A stretch of 64,000 nucleotides of DNA from Magnolia sinica (GCF_029962835.1 NC_080577.1:4464001-4528000); one strand, 5' to 3'. Counted from the stretch's first letter, positions 1 to 12,774 are shown. Notes: generated by a model not told the origin, from the letters alone. A program made the numbers and translations.

Positions 1-113
1 TCCCATTTCCTTCATTGACAAATTTGCTCGACGGTATCATTTTCAAAAGGTGGAGTAGTGGGTCTTCGACGAAAAGATGCTCCAACTTCAAAGATGTTAA
101 TGTGAGATGTACC
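1..113. other. Flank left of the first hAT-like element, no gene seen
   Basis: I see no recognisable coding or RNA feature here. The last 8 bases (106-113, GATGTACC) are the left copy of the target duplication of the element that follows; the sequence resumes at 2990. Confidence 0.5.
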
Positions 114-692
114 CAGTGTTCGTAATATCGTTACTATCAGCTGATATATCAGCCGATATTATCGTTATCGTTGGCTGGCGATACGAAAATCTGTAGAATT
201 CGCTTGGAAATGAAAAAAAGGGGGGGAATTCTTTGTATCCCACGATATCACAAAATATCGTGCAATATCGACGATATCAACTATATATCACATCGTTTTT
301 GGCGATATGAGGCAAAATCCTCTCCACTACCCCACAAATTTGAATATATATGTATACATATATAAAATCTTTCTTACCTCAAGATCTGCATCAGGTGAAC
401 ACCTTTGACCGGATTTTGTGGGCCAAACATCGAGCATGTCGGATCTGGTAAGAAAACCTTAGAATTTTTTTTCCCTTCCGAAGAGAAATTCTCTGAAAAA
501 AAACAAGATTCCTACTTGAGATTTTGGGGATTTTGGTAGGAATTTGGAAGAATGACGGAATTCGGGTGAGATTTTCGGGGATTTTGAACTGATTCGAAAT
601 CGCACAGCCTCCAAAGCCTATGGAGAAGAAGACGAATCCAGAAGGGTTTCGTCGACTCTCTCCTTATCTAAGGAGTAGATTCGGTGCATCTT

Positions 693-1190
693 TGAAGTAT
701 TTAAGATGGTGCGGCCCTTACTGTGGGGCCCACCTTGATGTATACATTTTGTATCCATTCCGTCCATACATTTTTACATATCCATTTAGGTCATGAGACA
801 AAGAGTGGGGCAAATCCAATGCTCAAGGGGACCCATCACAGAAAACAATGGGGATTGAACGCTCACCATAACAAAACTTCTTGAGGGCCATAGAACATTT
901 TGATCACACTGATATTTGTGTTTTCCCTTAGTCCATATTTTCCTGGACTTATGAACAGGTTGGATCACAAATAAACATTATGATGGACTCGAGGAACATT
1001 TCAAGTTTTAACGGTGGGCATCGTTGTCCTTGTTGTTTTCTATGGTGGGGTCCACTTGAGCTTTAGAACAGCCTCATTCTTTGGTTGATGCCCTAAAATG
1101 ATCTCTCTAAATGAATGGATGGTGTGGATACAACAAATACATCATGGTGGGGCCCACGGTCAAGGTCCCGCTTACATCCCTCGTCCGCGC
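693..1190. mobile_element. Palindromic (fold-back) MITE copy
   Basis: The left arm begins GGTGCGGCCCTTACTGTGGG and runs through the family words (ATCCATTCCGTCCAT, AATGGGGATTGAACG); the right arm is their reverse complement and ends near GGTGGGGCCCACGG at about 1170. I could not fix a target duplication, so the outer limits are approximate. Confidence 0.6.
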
Positions 1191-1234
1191 AGACTGAGAG
1201 CAGATTAACCGTTACCCAGAAAGAACTCGGTGGG

Positions 1235-1550
1235 TGTTACTGTAAGGTCCCTAACGTGTGGGGCCCATTTGATGTATTTTTTATATATCCATGTCGTCCA
1301 TCTGTTTTTCCATCTCATTTTAGGACATGATACCAAACCCTAAGAAGATCCCTGCTGTTTGATATAAAACTTTGGTGGATAATGAATGGCTCAACAGTAG
1401 TTGCTCAATCCCCACGGTTTCCTCTCGTTTGGCCCACTTGCCTCTTAGATTTAGCTCAGTTTTGGCCGTGTGTCCTAAAATGATCAGGCTAAATGTATGG
1501 ATGGGGTGGATTCATCAAAAAATATCACGGTAGGCCCCATCTAGGTTCTC
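1235..1550. mobile_element. Palindromic MITE copy, shortened middle
   Basis: Left arm GTGTGGGGCCCATTTGATG and right arm with GGTAGGCCCCATC are inverted relative to each other. The central third of the family consensus is missing, so the arms nearly abut. Confidence 0.5.
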
Positions 1551-1573
1551 AACGCGGGAACTTCCTATTTTGG

Positions 1574-2091
1574 TATGCAGATTGTGTACTAACAGCGAAG
1601 TGGCTATTGAGGGTGCTATGTGGGCCCATATGATATGCGTTTTATCCAAGTCGTCCATCTATTTTTCCAGATCAGGATAGAGCATGAGCTCAAAAATGAG
1701 GGAGATTCAAATCTCGAGTGGACCACATCACAAGAAAACAATGGTGATTGAAGGCCCACCATTAAAAACTTCCTAGGGCTCACTATAATTTTTATTTGTC
1801 ATCCAACCTGTTCATTAGGTCATGCACGCCTGGATGAACATAAAACACAAATATTAGCTTAATCAAAAAATTTTGTGGCCTTAAGAAGTTTTTAATGGTG
1901 AGTGTTCAATCACTGCTCTTTCTTGTGGTGTGGTCCATATGAGATTTGGATCTGCCTCATTTTTTGGCTCATGCCATAAAATATTCTAGAAAAATGAATG
2001 GATGGCGTGGATAGTACACATATATTATGGTGGGGTGTGCATTGTCAGTAGCCACCTTGCTACTCACGCTGTGAGCAGGCAATTCGCATCC
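1574..2091. mobile_element. Palindromic Mutator-type MITE with 9-bp target duplication
   Basis: The left end TATGCAGATTG pairs with the right end CAATTCGCATC, and the two arms remain complementary for about 200 bases. It is flanked by a perfect 9-bp repeat CTATTTTGG (1565-1573 and 2092-2100). Nine-base duplications and very long inverted repeats are the signature of Mutator-like elements. No coding sequence is present. Confidence 0.7.
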
Positions 2092-2104
2092 CTATTTTGG
2101 TGGA

Positions 2105-2460
2105 TCCTCAGATCCACTCGGCCCTAACTATGGGGCCCACTGTAATGTATGTGCCTTACATCCACACTGGCCATTCATTTTGAAAGCTCATTTTCGGGCA
2201 TGATCCTAAAAATGAAGCAGGTCCAAGTCTTAGGTGGACTATAATACAGTTAACACTTAACAATAGTGATTGAATCCCCACCATTAAAACTACATGGGGT
2301 CAACCGGAATTTTTATTCACCATCCAACCTGTTGGCAAGGTCACAAAGACCTAGACGAAGAGACCACACAAATATCAGCTTGATCCAAAGCTTTTGTGGC
2401 CCAAAAAAAGTTTATAATGGTCAATTACCACTATTTCCTACATTATGGTCCACCTGAAAA
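2105..2460. mobile_element. Palindromic MITE copy, right end lost
   Basis: Begins CGGCCCTAACTATGGGGCCC and follows the family through the loop and part of the second arm, stopping in an A/T-rich run at about 2460. Confidence 0.5.
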
Positions 2461-2997
2461 AATTATTAAAAAAAAAATATATTTTTTAATTTACCTTCAA
2501 TCAGTTGTGAATTGAGACTAATTACCAAGTATTTAGTGGTGTATAATGAATTGAGCATCACATACACTCTATGTGGGTGTAGGCCATAGCCAGTCATATC
2601 ATTGATTGGTATGTTTTTTAAATTCTAGTATATCTTTTGCTTTTGAAAGCATTGGTTGTGTTTTCATCCATGTCTTGATGCATTTATAAATGTTATGCAT
2701 TATTTGAATATATTGCCTTAGTTCAATCAACGACGCAATGGTTAGGATCCTATACAAAGGAAACCTATTATGTGCACTTCTTTTTTGAGATTTTATGATT
2801 TAAAAGTGTGTATTAAGGTCTTTTTTAATAATCCCTGAAGTTTCATTGAAAAATTCAACCATTTCCCCAATGTTTCCCAAAAAATGCGATAAATTATGTG
2901 ATACAAATGATATATCCCATGCGATAACCGATACGTATCTGTATCCCAAGGTTGCGATACATTGCACGATACCGATATTTCGAACACTGGATGTACC

Positions 2998-3696
2998 TTT
3001 AATTGCCATGGAAGAAAAGTGTCCGCAAACCCTGTCAGGCCATTTTGAATAATAGATGAAGAGTGGGCTACGATATCACTTTAAATTTGTCAGAAATAAA
3101 TTATGAAAATGAAAGGAGACTAGAAACAAGAGCTTGAGGCACATTACACTGTCATCGTTTTAAGCAAAATTTGCTCTACCAATAGTTCAACTGGTTTGGA
3201 AAAGAGTCCACAACAAATCTGACTCAAAGATTAACTTAAGCCTTATCCTCGACTAGAAAAATGTGTGCTTCCACTTGCAAATATCCAACTAACGCCCCCA
3301 AACACAAGCGATAGAGAAATTTGCCCAAAGTTGGCTAAAAATGTGGTCTATAATATAAAATCCAATTTTGTAGAGTAACACTTGTGGAAAGCTCTTTTGA
3401 AAACTAAGAGAGGGAGATTTTTAAATAGGAAAGCTTTGACTGAGTGGAATGAACTTTAGAATGACCCAGGCTAGGTTTTTATAGTTAGGCATATGTGCAG
3501 TCATAATGAACAAGCACACAACAAGCAGGTGCCTCTTGGTGGTTCAACTTAATTTACAGGATAGCCACCACCTGTTTGAATTCAAACTTCAACGATAAAC
3601 ACACCGAAAGATGTTATAACATCCAAGCAGGCAATCCAACGACTGAGTCTGCTCTGGATCAGACTTGTTCACATCCCAACCCCTAGACACACCTCA
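2998..3696. other. Intergenic, nothing recognised
   Basis: No convincing coding, RNA or repeat feature was found. The sequence continues the flank interrupted by the 114-2989 element. Confidence 0.4.
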
Positions 3697-4159
3697 TGTT
3701 GTTGCAAGCAGATAATAGAATGAATCAACAATAATTGGAAACTTAAACCTGTTGGGAAGAATCAGAATCATCGAATATAGATTAATGTTGGGACGAGGCG
3801 CGGTCAATGTCGCTCTCTTTGAGATGGCATGTGCCCCTCGGTTGATTCGACCAGTGCAACAGGTTCCCCTGACACACAACCTCCAAGATACAACACCCAG
3901 TGTGGTTTTTTCTGGTTTGCACAGACCGTGAATAAACCCAACACCCAACACCACTTCAGATTATCTTCATATGCTCAGGATAGAAGAGGAGAAAACAGTT
4001 TGTTTTCTTTTGGCTGTGTTTTTTGGTGTCTATGAAAAGACCATGCTCATGTCCCTTATAAAGACCACCCAAGCGATGGACTGGTACAAGAGACTTATTC
4101 AAGGATTGTCCGTTTCTAATCGCAATTGTTGGGGCAGCTATTATGTGACACATATCTCA
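3697..4159 (-). repeat. LTR-like end of the copia fossil (3' side)
   Basis: Homologous to 9285-9732: both share the GCAGATAATAGAATGAATC start and the TATGTGACACA end, read on the plus strand. They diverge more than the 8779-9200/9201-9625 pair does. Confidence 0.65.
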
Positions 4160-4980
4160 TAATGAAAACAGTCTTATCATTATTGGGCCTCATCGACATG
4201 AAGGATAAACAGTAAAAAACAATTATACATTAACAAACAATTCGATTTTTGAATTTGAATTAAAAATAATAATAATAATAATTAATTAATTAAAAACAAA
4301 ACTTTTTTGTTGTTTGAACAATTCCCCACTTATTTCAAAATTAAAAAAAATAAATAAATTAGGTGTAACAAAGCACTATTGTGCATAAATGAAGGTGGTT
4401 GTCTTGAACCTCACTTAATGAAATGTGTTTGGATTACAAGAAAATAATAAACTAGGTCTTAATATATATATAGCATCAAACCTATGGGGGACTTGAGGAA
4501 TGATAGAAGAGAATAACAAGAAAAATTAGGGAAAGAAAATCGAAATAAAGAATCAAAGAAAATAAAAATGTAAAAGAACCAAGATACCAAATGAACAAAT
4601 CATCATATAATAATCGAGAAATTGCAATAGAAAAATGGGACGTTTGTGATGATTTTCAAATCGTTTCTACTAGGTAATCTATTATCCTTATGCAGGAAGA
4701 TAATAAATTCAATTGTTGTGGTTGGACTGTGGATTTCTAACTACATTCTCCACAGGGGCCTCTTATCTCTTCTCTGAGCTCAGGTTATGGAAGAAGGAAC
4801 GATTTGGAATTGTTCGAAATCTTCAATAACTTGATCCATAATAATGGGGGAAATACTTTATTTGCTACTCTGTGTGCCTTCCTATTATTCTTCGGTGCAG
4901 TTTGCTAATTCCCCATTTATTTCAAAAAAAAAAAAAAACAATGCGTAACAAAGCACTACTGTGCGTAAATGGTGGCATAT
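4160..4980. other. A/T-rich stretch inside the copia fossil
   Basis: Low-complexity A/T-rich DNA with a short (AAT)n run near 4266-4283. I see no coding relic in it. Confidence 0.4.
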
Positions 4981-7342
4981 TCCCATGAAATAGCCCCTCC
5001 CGTCATAGTGAGTATAAAACAATTAGTAGACTTAGAATCCTCAAACCCAAAATTCCAATATGCATCACTATAACATTCTACTGTAGCAAGGAATCTTTGA
5101 TATTGAATACCAAGATTCCATATTCTTATAAGATACCTAAAGACCTTATAAACAACATTCTAATACATGTAACTAGGATTGTTGAAATATCTACTTAGTT
5201 TTCTCACTACAAAGGCAATATCTAACCTAGTACAATTCATAGCATAAGCTAGACTACCAATGGCACTGACATATACCACCTAGGATACTCCTTCACTTAT
5301 ATTCTTCTCTAGTTTAAAGCTATGTTCGAAAGGTGTACAAACAAATTCACTATTATAGTAGTTATATTTCCTTAGAATCTTTTCTGTATAATGAAATTGG
5401 GTTAATACTATATCATTTTTATATGGATGATTTTAATTCCTAATATTACGTGTTAATGTTTTTGCCCTGGGAGGTAGGTCCACTAATTTCCACGTATTAT
5501 TAGTCCTAATAAACTCCATCTCATCCATGACAACTTCTTTCCAAAAGATAGAATCATGTGAGGATATTACTTTCTCGAATGTTATAAGGTTATCATTTAG
5601 TTGGGCTAAAAATACATAAAAATCAAGACCGTAATCTTAGTAATTTTAGGCCATTTACACCTTATTTCATGTTCAGACTTGGGATCATTTAAGTCTTTGT
5701 GGTGTGAATTAGAAAGTTCATCTTATATTCACAGAGGGACCCCCGCTTTTCTTTAATTTATATAAGGAAAGTTTTTTTTCATGACAATTAGCATATCTTG
5801 ATTTGGTTATGATAATTTCATTAATATCTAAGAATCTATAAGTTATGTTATGTGATGCATACCCTACAAGTACACACCTAAAAATTCTAGATCCTAATTT
5901 TGGCCTTTTTGGATCAATTAGCCTAACATGGGCAAGACAGCCCCAAACTCTAAAATAACCTACACTTAGTTTTCTACCTTTCCATAACTCATGGAATTAT
6001 TTTAAATTTAGTTGTAGGCAAGATTTAGGGTACAAGCAGTGTACAATGCTATAACATAGCTTTTACCATATTAATTAGTCTTATTTTTAAGATTTTCTAC
6101 CCCATTTTGTTAAGGAGAATAGATAGTAGAGACCTCATGAATAATACCATTACATTCACAGAAATCATCAAAATCATTAAAAGTGTGTTCATCACCTCTA
6201 TCACTTCTAAGTATTTTGATTTTACTATTCGATTGATTTTCTACTACATTTTTTAAAACTATACATTTGGAAATTAGATCTTAATAGATACACATACACA
6301 TATCTGGAATGATCATTCAATGAATGTGATGAATTTCTTTTCATGCCAAGTTTTTTTTTTTTTTTTGGTCACCTTAAATTGCGACCAGGATTCGCATTTC
6401 TCAAATTCATTGTTTTCTAAATGAGATATTACACCACAAGCAGACATATTTTTAATAGATTTAATATTTACATGTCCTAGTCTACCATGCCAAAAAAAAC
6501 ATTGCACACCATGTAAGCAGAAGAGATTTTATACATATCAACATAGAGTTTAAACATGCCATGATCCGCAAAAGATCCATAGCAATAACTAACTGATAAA
6601 ACTCATAAACCTATTTTAATCCTGCCATATCTGGAAAGTGAAAGAACATTGGCTAATGTGATAGCCTTCCCTGAAGTAAACACAAGATCCAACTTACCAT
6701 GTCCACTAACGTCTGCAGTAACTGCATTACCCATTTGAACCTTCCTACCAGTTACAACCTCTTCATAGGTCTTAAACCAATTACGGTCATATCACATGTG
6801 TTAGCACCTAGATCAACCCACCATTCATCACATGGTCCCAATTTTACCATATTGACCTCCATGATGACAATATTGGGTTCCTCAGCTAGATTTGCTTGAG
6901 GTGCAGCTTTCTTTTTTACAATTACAGCACTCTCTTTGCAAAATGGCCCAGTTTGCCAAACACAACATCCAGCAGATTTATCCTGATCTGTAGGTTTGAT
7001 TTATCCTGATATGTGAGTTTCTTATTCTTGTTCTTGAGCTTAGGCTTAGACTTGGGCTTCTTTTTTAATTCATTAGGATTGTTAGAGTTCAAGTTATTGG
7101 ATTTTTCCTTAAGCTGGACCTTGTTTTGTAACACATTGGTTTTAGAAGCCTCCTCCCTAATTTCCTCATTTATATCCTGCACCTTGCTTCTTCCTCAATG
7201 CAAAGGCGCATTGAGGTTCTCCATAAATAATTTTTTACATTTTGAGTGGCACACGATAATAATATCACGATCTAAGAGTTGCTCGTGTATACATGGTGCA
7301 TATGACACATGTATCTACACACATTAAAGTGGGTGTTCTAAC

Positions 7343-8030
7343 CAGTGTTTGAAATATCGGTATCGCGTTATGTATCACACCTTTGGTATATAGATACATA
7401 TCGATTATTGCATGGGATATTTCGGTTGTATCGCATACTGTATTGTTGTTGTTGGAAACATGGGGAAATTGGTCGATTTTTTCAATGAAACTTCAATGAT
7501 TGTTAAAAAACACATCAACACACACTTATAAATCAAAACATTACAAAAAATATGTGCACACAATACGTTTTCTTTGTATGGGTCTTAATCTATGCGTTGT
7601 CTAACTGAATTGATGCAAGTATATTCAAAGTTCATTCATATAATTTATAAATATAAGAAGACGTGGAAACACAACCAATACATTCAAAAGCAAAAGAAGA
7701 ATCACTAGATTAGTTTACATACATGTTTGATTTTATGTTTGGACATAAGGATTGCAACCGATTTGCGACCAAGTGGGAAATTTTGATTTTTTCAACTTTC
7801 CACAACTCGGCCCATCTCCTCCAAATCTCAAAATTGAAGCTCTCAATCCATGTATTTGTAACAATTTGACGCTAATTTAACATGATTTACTGGGGGGGAA
7901 AAAAAGAATTGAAAATCGAAAATGCTCACCAATTCAAACATGTGAGATATATCGCACTACTTGTGAGTTTCGTATCACACAGGTGGGATACAAGATATAT
8001 CGGCCAATATCGTCGATATTTAAAACATTG
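7343..8030. mobile_element. hAT-like non-autonomous element, 688 bp
   Basis: The left end CAGTGTTTGAAATATCG and right end CGATATTTAAAACATTG are imperfect inverted repeats. A perfect 8-bp direct repeat GTTCTAAC flanks it (7335-7342 and 8031-8038). The termini match the family of the 114-2989 element. It sits inside the copia fossil and so is younger than it. Confidence 0.75.
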
Positions 8031-8778
8031 GTTCTAACCAAGTAAGTGCATTAATCATACATATACAAAAGTCAGCAAGCGTCATGCTAGCACATACAAC
8101 AAGCCCGGCAACCTTTTATTCATTACTATAAATGCACTCACGCATTCCCATGTGCATGCCTGTGTCCGTGCATTATTATGCTTGCCATGCATCCATCCTT
8201 CATTTGTCATAAAAGTGTGCTAGGCCATGATAATATCACATGTGTTAACCTAGGCGTAGGTGTTACACATGTCCATGCATAGGGTCACGCATGTTGGCAT
8301 GTGATGTACAAGGCTGCCTATGTACAAGCCTACAATTACAATCCCATGCAAAAGATAGTGCGAGTAACGCATGTCTACTTGAACAATTACACATATTTGG
8401 CACATTTTATGCATGCTTTGATGCATGTGCATGTGTTCTCATGCATGAATGTAAGTGCTTGAGTTCAATTATCCATGAATGGAAACATCTCATATTTTCA
8501 AACAGACCTCTTTCTCATTAAGCAATCAAAGAATCACACTATCATGAGACTTTCGCATGACCATCTTCACAGGCAAAATGCCATCTGAAAAAACAGATTC
8601 TCATGCATTCGGCTCGTATCATTATGTGGCTGAGGAACTGCCACATATAGAAGTAGATAAGAAACCTTGAAAAGCATCATGGATATGACTACAAATATTT
8701 TGATGGGTCGTATAGTCTTTGTTATTTGCCATCAAATGGACAATTACTTAAACAAATGTTTTAAAAAACATAAATTGA

Positions 8779-9200
8779 TCCAACGGCTAAAATAATCAAG
8801 GTGATACCTAGAATCGATGCACTCGCAGAAGTTGAAGGGGCCATTGATATCTCAAAATTGTTTTTGCAGGTAAGCAGATAATAGAATGAATCAAGAATAT
8901 TTAGAACCACAAACTTGTTTAGAAGAATCAAAATCGTCGAATATAGATTAATGTTGGAACGAGGTGCAGACAATGTCACTCACTTTGAGATAGTTTGCGC
9001 CCTTCGGTTGATTCGACCGGTGCAACAGGTTTCCCCGACACACTACCTCTAGGATACAATGCCCAATGTAGTTTTTCCGAGTTGGCACAGAACGAAAATA
9101 AACCCAACACCCGACACCACTTTAAAGTATCTTCATATGCCTAGGATAAAAGAGGATAAAACAGTTTGTTTCTTTTTGCAAATTTGTTTTTTTTTTTTTG
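8779..9200 (-). repeat. 422-bp tandem duplication, copy 1
   Basis: Starts TCCAACGGCTAAAATAATC and is nearly identical to 9201-9625. On the minus strand it holds the end of the copia LTR and the start of gag. Confidence 0.8.
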
Positions 9201-9625
9201 TCCAACGGCTAAAATAATCAAGGTGATACCTAGAATCGATGCACTCGCAGAAGTTGAATTGGTTATTGATATCTCAAAATTGTTTTTGCAGGTAAGCAGA
9301 TAATAGAATGAATCAAGAATATTTAGAACCACAAACTTGTTTAGAAGAATCAAAATCATCGAATATAGATTAATGTTGGAATGAGGTGCAGACAATGTCA
9401 CTCACTTTGAGATAGTTTGCGCCCTTCGGTTGATTCGACCGGTGCAACAGGTTTCCCCGACACACTACCTCTAGGATACAATGCCCAATGTAGTTTTTCC
9501 CAGTTGGCACAGATCGAAAATAAACCCAACACCCGACACCACTTTAAAGTATCTTCATATGCCTAGGATAAAAGAGGATAAAACAGTTTGTTTCTTTTTG
9601 CGATTTTTTTTTTATTTTTATTTTT
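9201..9625 (-). repeat. 422-bp tandem duplication, copy 2
   Basis: Direct repeat of 8779-9200, adjacent and in the same orientation, with few differences. It continues into the outer part of the LTR (to 9732). Confidence 0.8.
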
Positions 9626-9732
9626 TTTGGTCCATGAAAAGACCCTGCCTATATCCCTTGTGTGGACCACCCAAGGGATCGACCGTTTCTAATTGCAATT
9701 GATGGGCTAGCCGTTATGTGACACACTTCTCA

Positions 9733-10184
9733 CAATCCCCCACCCCGCTAGTCATTTTCTTATGGTTTCATCACTCATGAATAAGTGATCCTCATTGAAG
9801 CCAGACAACCTCAATAAGACTTACCGTCATTCTAACTCACCATTCTTATCCAAGGAATCCCACATCGCTAATGTTGAACAGTCTCATGATGAATCAAAAG
9901 GCCTACGCCTTATATTGTCCCTGCATGCATGTGTTTAAGTACAGACAATTAGCATAAGATGATCATCAATAGTTATAACAGAAGATAACCAGGTGACATT
10001 TTCCAAGACAAAAATACAACTGCCCCTTTCTGAAACAGGTTGGACTTGCTAATGCAGGGGCATTTTCACACCGGGCTCGAGTGGGGTTGCTTGTGGGATG
10101 CAGAGGCACCCTCGAGGTGGACGGCCCGTGTGAGGCAGGTGGCTCGTGTGAGGCAGAACCCATGTGATATGGGGTCCACGAGGG
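9733..10184. other. Intergenic with LTR-like scraps
   Basis: Contains a word resembling the TCCCACATCG start of many plant LTRs (near 9868). No gene was seen. Confidence 0.35.
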
Positions 10185-10473
10185 GGTTCGGCCAAGGTCC
10201 TAACCCATGGGATGTGAGGCCTGGGCTAATGAGATAAAAGGATCAATTCGGCATGCTCTATCAGTTCGAGCTTTTAGAGCAAGTGGTTAATTGTCCTGCA
10301 TCAAAGTGGTATCAGAGTAGGAGGTCTCGTATTGGATACTCCTCACCGGGGGTGGGGTTCTGCCGAGGTCCTAACCCAGGGGATGTGGGGCCTAGGCTAT
10401 GAGATAAAGGGATTAATTCACCATGCTCTATCAGTTCGAGCTTTTAGAGCAAGTGGTTAATTGTCCTGCATCA
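10185..10473 (+). mobile_element. TRIM-like miniature LTR element
   Basis: Two direct repeats of about 119 bp (10185-10303 and 10356-10473), both ending GTTAATTGTCCTGCATCA, flank a 52-bp interior. Just after the first repeat is TGGTATCAGAG (10307-10317), the primer-binding site complementary to initiator tRNA-Met. This layout matches terminal-repeat retrotransposons in miniature. It has no coding capacity. Single related ends occur in the demethylase intron at 15172-15490. Confidence 0.65.
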
Positions 10474-12350
10474 GTTGCTGCAAACATTTGTTCAATTTTC
10501 TAGGTAATTTCATTCAACTTAGGGTGTTTCTCATCTCCCATGTATTTTTGTGGAGACACAATTTCATTAATCTTTTCTACTACTTGCAAATTCTAGAGGA
10601 AAAACAATGAATAATCTAGCAAGTTGATGGGGAATAAGACAAATGCAGTCCAAAGGTTTTTGGCGTCCGCATGAGTTATACACTAGCTATGGTAACTTAG
10701 TTTCAATGATATTATTCCCGGCATATACAAATTAAAGATGTCAAACGACAACTCCTCCCTAGACCAGAACATTTGTGGCCATTGGATCAGATTCTTGCAT
10801 CAGAACAGTCATGGTATGATTTTCAGTGTTGGTGTAGGTTGAACCACATTAGTTCTAGAAATTTCAGCCCAATAAAATTGCTCGACGAGGATCAAACTAA
10901 TTTAGTTCAATCTAACGAACTATTAGATGAGAATAAAACCATAGCCAAATTTTGAAGTAACTCTTTAATCACATTTCTCACTCATTTTAGAACACCTTTT
11001 CTTCTATCGACATTTCCAAAGATCTCAGAAAGCAAGTTATCCATTAAAATCACAAAATGTCATCATAATGAACGTTCTCCTTACCACCAAAAAAGAAGAA
11101 GCACTCAATCATTCCAGATATCACCGATATGATCAATAATATCAGTGACATTGTTGGCATCGCTGGGTCAGCAATACAGATAACAGGTGTAAAATAAAAT
11201 ACACAATGAAAAGATCACTTGGATTTACGAAAGAGTCGCTTGGATTTATCCATGGTTTATTCCTTATCTCTAAAATCCTATTTCTTCTAAAATGAAATAA
11301 AAAATTTATGTCTCGTTACCGAGGGCCTCGTTTCGAAAAAAAAAATGCCGTCAGGGGGCTATCTTCTTGATAATATCATCAATTTTTGTGATACTTTGGA
11401 TATTGCAAGATATCACACCAATACATGGTATTGACAATAATATCATTATTAAGATTGATATCGAAACTTCCCAAGTAAATACCTAGAAAATCAAGAGAAA
11501 ATTATAGAAGCTTGAAATAGTCCCAAAAAAGGAAGGATAGAAAGAAAGAAAGCTTCTTTGTGAAAGTTTTGGAGGGGTTCTCTTCAAAGGGAGGATTTTG
11601 ACCACTCTTCTTGAGGTTTTCAGAACCAAATCTCAGATTTGGAAAAGAAATTGCAACTCGAGAGCAGAAAGTGCCAGAACTCCAAGGTGAGAAATATATG
11701 AGAAAATTCCTATTTTTTTCTGCTTTTCTTCAGGTTTTACTATGACTACTTGAGATGCGTTTGGATAACATCCTTTTTCAATTCGGTGTTTCTTCGACTA
11801 TTCCTAGAGCCAGGCAATTAGTTAAATGAACAAAATCTCAAGGAAATCTTTCAATTTCTTATTTTACTATGTTCGACTCTATGTATCAACACCCCCCCCA
11901 CACACACACACACACACGCACCAAAAAGAAGAAGAAGAAGAAGCTTTTAAATCCAAGAGTCATTTAACCAACTTGGTGCTGATCTGCCATATCCTGAAAG
12001 TTCCCATTTATGTACATAGGGAACACATACAATGATACAAGTCACATTCTTGGGTAAAAAAACTATGGATTTTATAAAAATCTTTCAGGCCAGAATCGAG
12101 CTTGTATATAAAAATGACCATGGAAGATAATGATACCTAACAGGGGGTGTGGGAAGCTAGAGAAGTGGAACCCGAAATAAACAGTTAAAATCTTAGCTGC
12201 CACTGCCAACAACCAGATCATCTCAACATCCATTTTCAAATGGTGTAATGCATTAATTCCATTAACATCCAGGCCCTCGAATCCGGCCCAATATGTTAAT
12301 TCACACCAGCACATTGCTTCCACTTAAATGTCTTCCGCAGGTATGAACAA
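10474..12350. other. Intergenic region downstream of the demethylase
   Basis: No gene was recognised. 11100-11480 is rich in GATATC/ATATCA words like the hAT-like family termini and may be a decayed copy. A C-run followed by a CA microsatellite lies near 11890-11918. The 3' untranslated region of the demethylase probably reaches into 12.3-12.8 kb, but I see no certain polyadenylation signal. Confidence 0.4.
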
Positions 12351-12774
12351 ACTCAATTCCACACCTTTTTTTCTCATTCTCATGATTTTAATTTGCATGA
12401 TGAAGACTCAATTTTCTCTTGAATGTCTCTTTCAGTTAGTATTTCTGTTCTCTTCTCTTTTACTACTAGAGCAGAGAGTGTGATGGTGCAAGGTGAAACT
12501 TGAAAGAACCATTCAAGTCCCATAGATCCTGAATCCAATCGCTGAGGTTGAAATACTGCAAGGAAAATAGATGCAGCAATTTGGGCAGCTGAAAGGCTTC
12601 ACCTGATCAGCTGGTCATTCGATCAATAATCCAGTCAGAGGCAGCTAAAGATGAAGTTTCTGAGTCAAAAACACTTTCCAGAGCTTGCATGCATCCAATT
12701 GATAGTTAGTTATTAAAATGAATAATTTCACATGTTGGTTAAAAAACAAAGCTTAGCAATAAAGATAACAATTC

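Larger units (their letters stand above)
114..2989. mobile_element. hAT-like non-autonomous element, 2.9 kb, with nested insertions
   Basis: The ends are inverted repeats: CAGTGTTCG at the left and CGAACACTG at the right, followed inwards by ATATCG-rich subterminal sequence. The element is flanked by a perfect 8-bp direct repeat GATGTACC (106-113 and 2990-2997), the duplication length made by hAT transposases. CAG...CTG termini also fit hAT. No transposase reading frame is visible, so it would depend on another element. About 1.8 kb of its interior (roughly 690-2460) consists of palindromic Mutator-type copies that landed later. A shorter relative lies at 7343-8030. Confidence 0.75.
3697..9732 (-). 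mobile_element. Ty1/copia LTR retrotransposon fossil, broken
   Basis: Read on the minus strand, the parts come in copia order: a 5' LTR-like stretch (right end, to 9732), a gag start (near 9.26 kb and again near 8.84 kb), a gag zinc-knuckle region with a GKLGHFAK-like word (6.9-7.2 kb), a protease region with WWVDLGAN (about 6.8 kb), the pre-integrase motif WHGRLGHVN (about 6.5 kb), integrase relics (5.7-6.3 kb), RNase H relics (5.0-5.45 kb) and a 3' LTR-like stretch (3697-4159). The two LTR-like stretches are clearly homologous but diverged. It carries many breaks and looks old. A hAT-like element has inserted at 7343-8030. No 5-bp target duplication was found. Confidence 0.75.

Noticed and set aside
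7013-7327. 104-residue plus-strand frame
   Set aside because: Antisense of the Lys-rich gag relic of the copia fossil.
3692-9737. Target duplication of the copia fossil
   Set aside because: The bases flanking the two LTR-like ends (CCTCA or GTTGT against CAATC) do not match, so no duplication is claimed.
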